Under the pieces are notes generated by a model, which saw only the letters and a list, made by a program, of their open reading frames with translations, did no database searches and was not told the origin of the DNA. From Arthrobacter sp. ES3-54 (GTDB taxonomy: Bacteria; Actinomycetota; Actinomycetes; Actinomycetales; Micrococcaceae), in assembly GCF_029504395.1 (NCBI RefSeq), contig NZ_JAQFIF010000002.1:186001-250000 (forward strand): a stretch of 64,000 nt of DNA, in the 5' to 3' direction. Position 1 is the stretch's first letter. The number at the start of each line of letters is the position of its first letter. Both the position numbers and the translations under genes were made by a program. This document shows, in pieces, positions 8,090 through 16,590 of this stretch.

Positions 8090-8313
8090 CCGGATTGTGC
8101 AGCCGGACCTCCGAACCACGCCCATGTCAGTTCTTATGGGTGCGGTTTACCACGATCAACAGCTGTTTGCGTTGAGGGCCTTCTGCCGACTTTCCACAGC
8201 CAGCCGCTGCGAACCTGTTCCCGGACAGCGCCGTGATCCGGGAAAACCAGAACGGGCAGCCACAGGGGCCGGGGCAAGGCCCAAGACCGTTGTCCGTAGC
8301 GCCCAGACAGGTG
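8090..8313. other. Intergenic, convergent
   Basis: 224 bases between a rightward and a leftward gene. No clear hairpin with U-tract and no convincing small frame seen. Confidence 0.5.
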
Positions 8314-10050
8314 TCAGTCCCCGGGACTCCATTCCGCGCCGGTCTGGGCGGAGTAGGCGGCGACCGCGGCGTCGATGGTGCGGTAGAAGTGCTGCGGATC
8401 GATTTGGCGTGTCAGCCCGAACCGTTCGACTTTCGCCCGGACCCGGTGCTTGAGCTCCGCGAAGACCAGCGAGGTGCCCTGCGCATTCAGCTCGACATCC
8501 AGCTCAAGCAACACGTCAGCCGCGGTGGTATCCACGTCCGTGATCGGTTCGGCCGCGATGAGGATCCATCGCGGCTTGGGTTCGGCCCGCGCCAGCCGCC
8601 GGATGTTGTCGCGGAAGGTCGTGGCATTGGCGAAGAATATTGGGGCGTCGAACCGGTAGATCACCAGGCCGGGCAGGTGCTTTGCGTCCGGGTGGACGTT
8701 GGTGTCGTGAAACCCCTCGATCCCGGGCACCCGACCGATCACGGTTTGGTAGGGCCACCACGCCCGGCTGAAGACATTGAGGATGGACAGCCCTACCGCG
8801 ATGCCGATGCCGGGCAGCACTCCCAGGAGCACCACCCCGAGGAAGGCCGCCATCGACAGGCTGAACTCGGTCCTGCTCTGGCGCCATAGGCGCACGGTGC
8901 CCGGAATGTCGGCGAGCGACACCGACGCGGTGATCACCACGGCCGCGAGGGCCGGCTGGGGCAGGTTCCGAAACATCCCCGGCAGCAGCACCAGCATCAG
9001 GACGATCAGGACGGCACCCGTTACGCCCGTCAGTTGCGTCTTCGACCCGGATCGTTCCGCCACGGCGGTCCGGGAGCCGCTGGTGCTCACGGGGAAGCCT
9101 TGGAAGAAGCCCGCGGCCAGGTTCGCGGCACCGATACCGATCATCTCCTGGTTGCCGCGGATCTCCTGGCCGGAGCGCGCGGCGAAGGCGGTTGCCGTCG
9201 AAATCGTGTCCGTCAGTGAGACCAGCGCAATGCCTAGGGCGCCGGCAACCATCAATCCGATGTCCGACCACTCCACCTGGGGGATGGTGAACGGCGGGAA
9301 ACCCTGCGGAAGGTCCCCGACCAGGGAGACACCCTTATCGGCGAGGTCAAACAGCGAGGTCGCCGCGATCGCGAGCACCACCATGATGAGCACCGCCGGG
9401 ACCTTGGGCAGCCAGCGCTGCAGGACCAGGATCAGCACGATCCCGGTAATGCCGACGGCGGCCGCGGCTGGCACCGTCTTGCCGGCGGCCACGCCCTCAA
9501 GGAAGCCGACGAGATCGCCAATAAAGTTTTCGCTCTCCACCTTGAACCCGAAGAGCTTGGGGAGTTGGCCGACCAGGATGGTGAGCGCGAGGCCGTTCAT
9601 GTAGCCGATCATGGTGGGCTTGGAGATGAGGTCCGCGATGAAGCCGAGCTTGGCGACGGACGCCAGGACCATGATGACGCCGACCATGAGAGCGAGCATC
9701 GATGCCAGCGCCACGGCCTTCTGCGGGTCCCCGCCGGATGCGACCAGCGGCAGGACCGTGGCCGCGATCATGGGGCCAAGTGAGGAATCCGGCCCCAGGA
9801 CAAGGATGCGGGACGGGCCGAAGACCGCGTAACCGACCAGGCACAGGACCGTGGTGTACAGCCCCGTGATCGGAGGCAGGCCAGCCAGCTCCGCATAGGC
9901 CATGCCCTGTGGCACCAGCAACGTCGCCAGAACGATCCCGGCAACGACGTCCTTGCCGAACCAGTCCTTTTGATACGTCGCGGCGACGTCCAGCCCCGGC
10001 ATCACCTGACGCAGCGAGCCCTTGTGCCGCTGTCCCGTGGTCTCGGTCAT
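8314..10050 (-). CDS. SulP family inorganic anion transporter
   Basis: 578-aa permease. The N-terminal sulfate-transporter core (residues ~30-410) has the SulP signature LLVPQGMAYAELAGLPPITGLYT around residues 43-65 and a run of 10-12 membrane helices with GxSRTAVAE-type loop (SGSRTAVAERSG). The C-terminal ~130 residues form a cytoplasmic STAS domain containing the ITDVDTTAADVLLEL motif. The family exchanges or symports sulfate, bicarbonate or other anions across the plasma membrane; the ion cannot be read from sequence. ATG 10050 is used. It stands alone. Confidence 0.92.
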   Translation of the reverse strand: MTETTGQRHKGSLRQVMPGLDVAATYQKDWFGKDVVAGIVLATLLVPQGMAYAELAGLPPITGLYTTVLCLVGYAVFGPSRILVLGPDSSLGPMIAATVLPLVASGGDPQKAVALASMLALMVGVIMVLASVAKLGFIADLISKPTMIGYMNGLALTILVGQLPKLFGFKVESENFIGDLVGFLEGVAAGKTVPAAAAVGITGIVLILVLQRWLPKVPAVLIMVVLAIAATSLFDLADKGVSLVGDLPQGFPPFTIPQVEWSDIGLMVAGALGIALVSLTDTISTATAFAARSGQEIRGNQEMIGIGAANLAAGFFQGFPVSTSGSRTAVAERSGSKTQLTGVTGAVLIVLMLVLLPGMFRNLPQPALAAVVITASVSLADIPGTVRLWRQSRTEFSLSMAAFLGVVLLGVLPGIGIAVGLSILNVFSRAWWPYQTVIGRVPGIEGFHDTNVHPDAKHLPGLVIYRFDAPIFFANATTFRDNIRRLARAEPKPRWILIAAEPITDVDTTAADVLLELDVELNAQGTSLVFAELKHRVRAKVERFGLTRQIDPQHFYRTIDAAVAAYSAQTGAEWSPGD

Positions 10051-10184
10051 AGCTGCACTCTGCCGGGCCGCGGCGCCCGGTGCATCCTCCGTCGAGGGTG
10101 AACCGGGTCAGCCGTCGCGCGGGTCCTAGTGCCCCGACATTCCAGCTCGCCAGCCGCTCCGCCTCGCGTTCCGCGGTCCGGCGG

Positions 10185-10540
10185 GGGCTGCACATCATCG
10201 CCGCACGCCACGATGCCGTGATCGCTGACCTCTGGGCACTGCGTCAGCTCACGCACCCACTCATGTGGGACCCTGACCGGCTGCATTTCTCCCCGCTGGG
10301 CCAGCACACCATCGCCATGATGGTGCTGGACACCCTCAACATCACCCACACCCTGCAGCCGATGACGCCCAAAGACCTGCCCGAGCGCAGGTGGCGCGAG
10401 GCCAGGACCGATGACCTCGTCTGGGCCCGCGAACATCTGTTCCCCTGGGTGCTGCAACGCCTCAAACAACGGATCGCCGAAGAAGAGCGGCACGCCAAGA
10501 GGCCGGACGCCGGCCCGTGTTCGCCGCCCGGATGCCGCCC
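10185..10540 (+). pseudogene. Remnant of an SGNH/GDSL hydrolase (C-terminal part only)
   Basis: The frame from about 10185 encodes a clear C-terminal half of an actinobacterial SGNH hydrolase: HDAVIADLWALRQL, then WDPDRLHFSPLGQHTIAMM with the Asp and His of the catalytic triad, then an ARTDDLVWAREHLFPWVL tail. The N-terminal GDSL block with the nucleophile Ser and the oxyanion Gly/Asn blocks is missing; upstream sequence is unrelated, and the frame appears to shift near the expected KRPDAGPVF end. A decayed gene rather than a working enzyme. Confidence 0.7.
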
Positions 10541-10787
10541 GGGACATTCTTTGGAAACTCTCCCTCCACCTAACCCGCCGGCCGCGGCACCCGAAGCGCT
10601 TTCCCTCGCATTCGCTGCAAAAACGTCATCCCGTTCCTCTCGCCCGCACGCTCGCTGGCACGCCGCCCGGTGGCCCCATCCTCTATCGGACTGACATCAG
10701 TGCACTGGGCCTTGCACTCCTAGGCACCCCCTGCACCGATTCAACCGCGACAAGGACCCGGCAATTTCAGAGCGTCAGCTGGCGCGG

Positions 10788-11654
10788 TCAGTGCAGGCTC
10801 CTCGGTGGGGTTGGAGCTGCGGCGGTATCGCCTGAGCGGCTCCACAGCTGCCCGATCACGGTGAGGTGGATGACGCGGCCGATCGTCACTGCGCCTAGGA
10901 GCACGGACATCTGCACGAACAGCCACCCGATGTACGAGAAGGCGAGCCCGAGTACGCCGAATTGACCGGCGGAGGAGGCGAACGCCCCCGGGAGATACAC
11001 GCGCCCCACCACCGTGGCCACGGCGAATCCGAGTCCGGCGAGCACTGATCCCGGGAGGAGTGCCCGCAGGCCGACGCTCCGGTTGATCACGATCCAAGAC
11101 GCGAACCACCACAGCGCGGACCAGATGGCCGCCTCGATGATGAACTCGAGCGCCGACAAGGCACCCGTGCCGCGCACGATGTAGCGGGTCATGACCACGA
11201 GGGCGAACCCGATGAGGATCGCAACAATCGCGACGACCCAGCGCCAGGCGAAGCGGATGGGGGCCTTCGGTGTCTTCCAGATCCTGCGGAAGCACCGCTC
11301 GAGCGCGCGGGCGAAGGCGGTCGCGGCGATGATGAGCAGCAGCGCGCCGATGACTTGCGTGAACGTCACCCCTTCGATCGCTTGGGGAATCGACTGCTTT
11401 ACAAGTTCCGCGGTGTGATCATCGAGGCTGAGGTTCTCAGCGAAGAGCGCGTCCGCCTCGGGGTTCAGGCTCGCCCGCAACGAGCTGGCGACGATGAGGA
11501 CCGGCAGGATCGAGGTGAACGCCTGTGCGGCGAGCGTCATCGCTCGATCGAACAGCTCGAGGTCACGAATGTCACGGAGAGCACGCAGCACAAAACGTCC
11601 GGTCGCCGAGCGCACGGCGACCCGCATCAAACGGTTCACCGGCGGCTGAACCAT
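10788..11654 (-). CDS. YihY/BrkB family membrane protein
   Basis: 288-aa membrane protein with the YihY/BrkB pattern: a soluble N-terminus with FDRAMTLAAQAFTSILPVL, then helices near residues 28-48, 100-125, 140-160, 175-200, 205-230 and 240-265, with the conserved FARALERCFRRIWK loop. The family was once called RNase BN but is now regarded as an uncharacterised permease or envelope protein. ATG 11654 is chosen because it starts 5 bases after the stop of the small upstream gene, implying coupled translation; a longer frame reaches 11846 but overlaps that gene with no family character. Confidence 0.82.
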   Translation of the reverse strand: MVQPPVNRLMRVAVRSATGRFVLRALRDIRDLELFDRAMTLAAQAFTSILPVLIVASSLRASLNPEADALFAENLSLDDHTAELVKQSIPQAIEGVTFTQVIGALLLIIAATAFARALERCFRRIWKTPKAPIRFAWRWVVAIVAILIGFALVVMTRYIVRGTGALSALEFIIEAAIWSALWWFASWIVINRSVGLRALLPGSVLAGLGFAVATVVGRVYLPGAFASSAGQFGVLGLAFSYIGWLFVQMSVLLGAVTIGRVIHLTVIGQLWSRSGDTAAAPTPPRSLH

Positions 11655-11659
11655 CGGAA

Positions 11660-11815
11660 TCACACATGCCCAGCTTCGGCAGGCCGGACGCGAATCGCAC
11701 CGTGGAACACGCCCGGCCGGCGGGTGGCCCACCGCTTCCGCCCCAACACGAAAGCGAGGGAAACCACGAGGACGATGAGGTCGGCGCCGAGGACGACCAA
11801 CAGCGCAATGACCAT
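11660..11815 (-). CDS. Small single-helix membrane protein
   Basis: 51-aa product with one strong hydrophobic helix (residues 2-24) followed by a basic RKRWATRRPG segment and a short strand. The pattern resembles the N-terminus of DUF2550 membrane proteins but stops after ~50 residues, so it is either a truncated relative or an independent small protein. GGAGGTGCTTG precedes the ATG with ideal spacing. It ends 5 bases before the BrkB-type gene, so both are likely one transcript. Confidence 0.55.
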   Translation of the reverse strand: MVIALLVVLGADLIVLVVSLAFVLGRKRWATRRPGVFHGAIRVRPAEAGHV

Positions 11816-11888
11816 CAAGCACCTCCGAATTCCGGTTGATACGCACCGTTCGCAGCGGGCAACGCCGGACCCAGTCCCGGGAATTCTC

Positions 11889-13004
11889 CTAGACACTCAA
11901 GACGATTCCTTTCGAGGTGGAATCGAACCGAACAATCGTCCGCTGCGATCCGGGCGGCGCCCACCGGTCGATGGCTTCGTTGGCGAGGTCGCCGTCCGCC
12001 CAGAGGAACGCCAGCGAGCTGTTCGGTGGCACAAGTCCATGAAGCTTCTTCAGCTGCCGTGCGGACAGGACGTTTCCCACGAACAGTCCGTAGAGTGCCC
12101 CGGCGAGTAGGCCGAAGGCGCCCCAGACGATGCCGGTGATCAGGCCGCCCCCGAGGAAGCCGAGGATCCCGCCACCACCGGTGAGGCCGCCGATCCCCCC
12201 AAGGATGAGCCCCAACACACCCCAGCTCACCAGGGAGCTCCTGGCGCTGAAGCCCACCCCGAAGTTCGGGCTGTGCACGTGCAGCCCACCTCGCGCGTCG
12301 GACTCGAGCACCACCTCGACCTGCGGGAGGCCCGGATCGGGCGTCTTTCCCGTGGCGGCGAGCTTGGGGAGCGCTTCCCGGACGGTGTGCTGCCCGGGCA
12401 GGCGCACCAGCAGCATGTTCAGCAGTGTGCCCCTGTCGCTGCTTTTGGCGGCCGCAGGCAGCTCCCCGCCCGGCGCGGCGGCCACCTCAGTGGGGCCGGC
12501 GGCGGCCAGCACGCGGGCGGACAGCTCCCCCGAGACCGCCGCCAGAGTTGCTGTCATCGGCTCGTACGCCGCCGTCGCCGGCAGGAGCGCCTCGTCAGCG
12601 GATTTCATGAACACGACGATCGCGGACGAGCCCGGCCGCATGCCCTCACCGATACGGCGCAGCTGTGTCCCGCTCAGGGGCTGCTCGCGGTAGTAGGCAA
12701 AGAGGCCTCCGCAGACGGCACCGATCACCGCCCACCCTATCGGGCCGATTAATCCGCTGGTGAGCAGGCCAAACACCCCCCACGTCAGCGCCGCGGTCAG
12801 CGCACCCGCCACCGTGCGCTGCGGGTCATAGACCCTCGCCTTCCCCTGCCCGTCCACCCGGATGATGGCCGCATCGAGGACGGCGCTGCCTTGCTGCTCA
12901 AGCTGCCTGCTCAGCGGCCGCCGTACCTGGGCGGCGCGCTTGGCCCCGCCGAAGCACAGGAGCAGAACCCCGAGCGCCGACGCCGACCCGACCCGATCCC
13001 GCAC
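11889..13004 (-). CDS. Membrane protein with two DUF1269-like domains
   Basis: About 371 aa. Two similar units are visible: an alpha/beta segment (DAAIIRVDGQGKARVYD), a Gly/Ala-rich membrane hairpin, then LSGTQLRRIGEGMRPGSSAIVVF; later QVEVVLESDARGGLHV, a Gly-zipper hairpin near residues 265-310, then LSARQLKKLHGLVPPNSSLAFLW. This is the layout of DUF1269 stress-associated membrane proteins repeated twice. GTG 13004 has GAGGGAG eight bases upstream and is preferred over a TTG at 13049. Function unknown. It ends 73 bases upstream of the small helix protein and may lead that transcript. Confidence 0.7.
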   Translation of the reverse strand: MRDRVGSASALGVLLLCFGGAKRAAQVRRPLSRQLEQQGSAVLDAAIIRVDGQGKARVYDPQRTVAGALTAALTWGVFGLLTSGLIGPIGWAVIGAVCGGLFAYYREQPLSGTQLRRIGEGMRPGSSAIVVFMKSADEALLPATAAYEPMTATLAAVSGELSARVLAAAGPTEVAAAPGGELPAAAKSSDRGTLLNMLLVRLPGQHTVREALPKLAATGKTPDPGLPQVEVVLESDARGGLHVHSPNFGVGFSARSSLVSWGVLGLILGGIGGLTGGGGILGFLGGGLITGIVWGAFGLLAGALYGLFVGNVLSARQLKKLHGLVPPNSSLAFLWADGDLANEAIDRWAPPGSQRTIVRFDSTSKGIVLSV

Positions 13005-13136
13005 GATGTATCTCCCTCTGTTGTCACGTGTCTCAGCTCCGCGCGCCAATACTGCGCGAGCCCGAGGTTCCGGCGCGCGCCGTCAATTCCCGAACGTATG
13101 TCACACCGGCAAGTCCCGCCGCCGAAACCCGAGGGC

Positions 13137-14729
13137 TCAGCCCAGGACGCTCCCCTCGCCGGTGCCGGCAGGCTTGGGATCAGGGATCCGCATCATGCGG
13201 AAGGACGTCCCGAGCCCGGCGAGGCCGGCGAGGATGGGCACGAACAGTGCGATCTGGAGGGCCAGGGGCCGTGCCTCCGTGTTGATGCGGATGATTTCGT
13301 TCTGGATGTCCTCCGGTTGTCCGGCGAGCTGTTCCTGGAGTTGCGCGTCGCTCATCACCTGGGCGTCGTCTTCCAGGACCGTCGCGACCTGCTGCTTATC
13401 GTCGGGCGGGAGAACCGTGCTGGCATTCGACAATCCGATGAAGATGGTCGACAGCGATGCCAGCATGATTCCGCCGGCGAACGCGAGCCCGAAGGACAAA
13501 CCGAACGATCCTGCGGCCGAATTCACACTGGCTGCCTCGCTGACCCGCTCGTCCGAAATCGGGGACAACGTGTAGTTGTTGAGCTGGGATACCAGCAGCC
13601 CAAGGCCAAATCCGGAGATGATCAGCGGGATCAGGAGCCACCAGCCGGAGTCCGCGCGCGGCACGATCGGGACCAGCACCGCCAAACCCAAGACCAGGAA
13701 CAGGAAGCCCCACCGAATGAGGCTGGCTGGGCGACGCCTCCCGGATCTCTTCCCGGCGATCATGGCGACCGCGAACATGGTCAGCGAGAGCGGGGCGATC
13801 GACAGGCCTGACTGCATCGCGTTGTATCCGAGCACCATCTGAAGGTAGATGGGCAGCACGATCATGGTGCCGCCCAGAGCGATCTGCTGGAGCATTTGTC
13901 CCGTGGCACCAAAGCGGAAAGTTTTCGCTTGGAACAGATCCGGATCCAGCAGTGTCGGCTTGTCACGGCGTTTGCGCTGAATGAGCCAGTAAACCAGGCC
14001 ACCCAGTCCGACGGCACCCACGGCCAGGAGAGCGCCCACCGCCTCGCCGCCTTCCTGCCAGACCAGGATGCCGAGCACGACGCCGCCCATGCCCACGATG
14101 GACAGGAATGATCCGAAGAGATCGAGTTCCCGGGGCCCGGTGTATGGCACGTCTTTGACGAGCTTGATTCCGGACAGGACGACCGCGATGATGAGGGCCT
14201 CGAGCAGGAAGGCGACGCGCCAGGACAGGAACGTGGTGAGGAAGCCGCCCAGCAGAGGCCCGACGGCGGCGGCGATCGCGGCCGAGGCGCCGACCAGGGC
14301 GTAGACCCGGTGCTGGGCATCTCCCTCGAAATTTCCGTGGATGAGGGACTGCATGGCGGGAAGGAGCAGCGAGGCGCCAAGGCCGCCGATCAGGGCCCAG
14401 CAGATGATGATCGGAAGGAGGCTCTGGGCCAGGGTCATCGCCACGGCGCCGACGGCGTAGCAGGCAAGCCCGATCACGTAGGCGCGCTTGCGCCCGATCA
14501 GGTCGCCGATCTTGCCGCCGATTAGAATAAAGGCCGCGGAGACCAGCGCCTCAAGGGCGATTGTCGACTGGAGTCCGCTGACGGTCGCGCCGATGTCGTT
14601 CACCACGGCGGAGATCGAGACGTTCATGATCGACGTATCGACCACGAGGACGAACATCGCCATCGCCAGCAGCAGAGCGAGTTTTTGGTTGAACGGCACC
14701 GTCTGGGCGCCGCCGTTGGGAGAGGTCAT
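13137..14729 (-). CDS. MFS transporter, DHA2 (14-TM) drug exporter type
   Basis: 530-aa proton-driven exporter. Motif A GGKIGDLIGRKRAY is near residues 70-85, the first helix has the DHA2-typical VVDTSIMNVSI, and motif C GASAAIAAAVGPLLGG is near residue 155. About 14 helices follow, with an acidic Gln-rich extracellular loop at ~445-480 (EDDAQVMSDAQLQEQLAGQPED) between the last two helices. Such proteins expel hydrophobic or cationic compounds; the substrate is not predictable. ATG 14729 follows GGAGG with 7-base spacing. It stands alone. Confidence 0.92.
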   Translation of the reverse strand: MTSPNGGAQTVPFNQKLALLLAMAMFVLVVDTSIMNVSISAVVNDIGATVSGLQSTIALEALVSAAFILIGGKIGDLIGRKRAYVIGLACYAVGAVAMTLAQSLLPIIICWALIGGLGASLLLPAMQSLIHGNFEGDAQHRVYALVGASAAIAAAVGPLLGGFLTTFLSWRVAFLLEALIIAVVLSGIKLVKDVPYTGPRELDLFGSFLSIVGMGGVVLGILVWQEGGEAVGALLAVGAVGLGGLVYWLIQRKRRDKPTLLDPDLFQAKTFRFGATGQMLQQIALGGTMIVLPIYLQMVLGYNAMQSGLSIAPLSLTMFAVAMIAGKRSGRRRPASLIRWGFLFLVLGLAVLVPIVPRADSGWWLLIPLIISGFGLGLLVSQLNNYTLSPISDERVSEAASVNSAAGSFGLSFGLAFAGGIMLASLSTIFIGLSNASTVLPPDDKQQVATVLEDDAQVMSDAQLQEQLAGQPEDIQNEIIRINTEARPLALQIALFVPILAGLAGLGTSFRMMRIPDPKPAGTGEGSVLG

Positions 14730-15054
14730 GGTTGGCCCTCCCCGCGGCGAGCCGCGTCCCTGGTCGTTTCACAGCCGGACATGCTGTCTCCTCTGGGCAG
14801 GCGCACGCGGGAGCACGGCGCTGCTGGAACATATCTCGCCATTGCCCACCGTTGTGCGATGTTGTTGCCACGCTAGCTGTCTGGCATCCAGACCGAATCA
14901 TTCCCGGCGGGTGAGGTTTCAGCCCCCCGGTCCGGATTAGCCAGGGAGCGCCGCCGGCCATGGCCCAGATGGCCTAACGTAGGAGACTGCCCGGGCTTTG
15001 CGGGGCATTCCTTCACGTCCCACTAACGAGTCCGACACGCGGAGGCAAACCAAG
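14730..15054. other. Intergenic stretch, divergent
   Basis: 325 bases between the exporter start and the LysE remnant. It should hold promoters for both directions. I see no coding signal or strong dyad. Confidence 0.5.
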
Positions 15055-15283
15055 ATGGTCGAACAGCTAACGGCCTTTGTGCTGACCTGCCTCGTCGTGG
15101 CCCTGGTGCCCGGCCCGGACTTTGCGCTCGTCCTCAGGAATGCGGCCCGCGGCCCTCGGGCTGCAGAAAGTGACCGGCTTTCTCTCTCGGCCCCGAACCA
15201 GCCGGATTGTCGTCGGGAGTTCGGGCGCGGTCCTGGCCGGGGTTGGCGGCACGATCCTGACGCAGACGCTGGTTTCCGCCTAG
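15055..15283 (+). pseudogene. LysE family exporter with internal deletion and frameshift
   Basis: The first ~32 codons from ATG 15055 are a normal LysE start (LTAFVLTCLVVALVPGPDFALVLRNAARG, read here in parts). At about 15155 the reading jumps to the +1 frame, where 15161-15283 encodes a normal LysE C-terminus (VTGFLSRPRTSRIV, then a Gly/Val-rich last helix) with stop TAG at 15281. The central ~120-140 residues of a ~200-aa LysE protein are missing and the two ends are out of frame, so the gene is dead. Confidence 0.75.
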
Positions 15284-15349
15284 CCGAACCGTATAGCCGC
15301 TCCCTGTAGCCGCGTCGCACAACTGCGCCGTCCCGCGAAGGTCTCCGGG

Positions 15350-15366
15350 TCACCCGAAACGGGTGA
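15350..15366. promoter_or_regulatory. Inverted repeat TCACCCG-AAA-CGGGTGA
   Basis: 7-bp perfect arms around three bases, 143 bases upstream of the thioredoxin reductase start. Third copy of the dyad seen at 2479 and 5781. Candidate binding site for a shared regulator. Confidence 0.4.
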
Positions 15367-15509
15367 TGGCCCGCACTGGGACCGTGTGCAAGTATGAACG
15401 CCACATGGTCTCCCGGAGCGATGGCGGGCGCGCTGGCTCCGGGCGATCCGGCCTTCAATATCGTTACCCCGTAGTTTCCCGTCAGTACAGCTCCGTCAGG
15501 AGACACCCA

Positions 15510-16487
15510 ATGGGCACCCAACAGCTCATCATCATCGGATCCGGTCCTGCCGGCTACACCGCGGCAATCTACGCCGCCCGCGCCGGCCTCGAGCCGCTGG
15601 TCATCGCCGGCGCCGTCACCGCCGGCGGCGCCCTGATGAACACCACCGACGTGGAGAACTTCCCCGGTTTCCCGGGCGGCATCCAGGGCCCGGAATTGAT
15701 GGACGGCCTCCAGCAGCAGGCAGAGAAGTTCGGCGCCCAAGTGGTGTTCGACGACGTCACCGAAGTCCGGCTCGCCGGCCATCTCAAGCGCGTGGTCACC
15801 GGAGCCGGCGAGACGCACGAGGCGCCCGCCGTCATCCTCGCCACGGGTTCCGCCTACAAGGAACTCGGCCTGCCCGAGGAGAAGAAGTTCAGCGGCCACG
15901 GACTCTCCTGGTGCGCCACCTGCGACGGCTTCTTCTTCCGGGACCAGGACATCATCGTGGTCGGCGGCGGCGACTCGGCCATGGAGGAAGCCACCTTCCT
16001 GACGCGCTTCGGGAAGACCGTCACGGTGGTGGTCCGCAAGGGCGAGCTCCGCGCCTCCCGCATCATGGCCCAGCGCGCCAAGGACAACCCCAAGATCAGC
16101 TTCGCGTGGTACTCCGCCGTCACCGCCATCCACGGGAACTCAAAGGTCACCGGCGTTACCCTGACCGACACCCGCACCGGCGAAACGCGCGACCACGGTG
16201 CCACGGGCATCTTCGTCGCGATCGGCCATCTACCTCGGACCGAACTGCTGGGCGGCCAGGTGGACCTCGACGCCGAGGGCTACATCAAGGTGGACTCCCC
16301 CACCACTGTCACGAACCTTTCCGGCGTCTTCGCCTGCGGGGACGCCGTGGACCACCGCTACCGGCAGGCCATCACCGCCGCCGGGACGGGCTGCGCCGCG
16401 GCCCTTGACGCCGAACGTTACCTTGCCGCGCTCGACGACGCCGACAGCATCGCCACCGCCCTGGTCGAGGAACCCACCCACTCGTAG
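15510..16487 (+). CDS. trxB: Thioredoxin-disulfide reductase
   Basis: 325-aa NADPH flavoenzyme that reduces thioredoxin. The FAD motif GSGPAG is at residues 10-15, the redox pair is Cys135-Ala-Thr-Cys138 in WCATCDG, the NADPH motif GGGDSAMEEA is near 155-165, and the C-terminal FAD motif ACGDAVDHRYRQAITAAGTG is near 275-295. Length is typical (310-330). ATG 15510 follows CAGGAGAC; the upstream extension to 15363 has no family character. No thioredoxin gene follows, unlike the usual chromosomal trxAB pair, so this may be an additional copy. Confidence 0.93.
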   Translation: MGTQQLIIIGSGPAGYTAAIYAARAGLEPLVIAGAVTAGGALMNTTDVENFPGFPGGIQGPELMDGLQQQAEKFGAQVVFDDVTEVRLAGHLKRVVTGAGETHEAPAVILATGSAYKELGLPEEKKFSGHGLSWCATCDGFFFRDQDIIVVGGGDSAMEEATFLTRFGKTVTVVVRKGELRASRIMAQRAKDNPKISFAWYSAVTAIHGNSKVTGVTLTDTRTGETRDHGATGIFVAIGHLPRTELLGGQVDLDAEGYIKVDSPTTVTNLSGVFACGDAVDHRYRQAITAAGTGCAAALDAERYLAALDDADSIATALVEEPTHS

Positions 16488-16531
16488 GCAACCGCGCCAG
16501 TGGCGGGCAGCTTCACGCCTGCCCGCTGCAA

Positions 16532-16590
16532 TCACGGGGACAGAGCAGTCACGGGGACAGCACTCACGGTTCAAAATTCACGGTTCAGCC
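16532..16590. repeat. Four short direct repeats beginning TCACGG
   Basis: Copies start at 16532, 16549, 16564 and 16578: two of TCACGGGGACAG and two of TCACGGTTCA. They fill the gap between convergent genes and run into the last codons of the leftward gene. Probably slippage-derived; function not apparent. Confidence 0.5.

Noticed and set aside
13005..13049. TTG start for the doubled DUF1269-like protein
   Set aside because: No binding site and charged, non-homologous N-terminus; the GTG at 13004 has GAGGGAG upstream.
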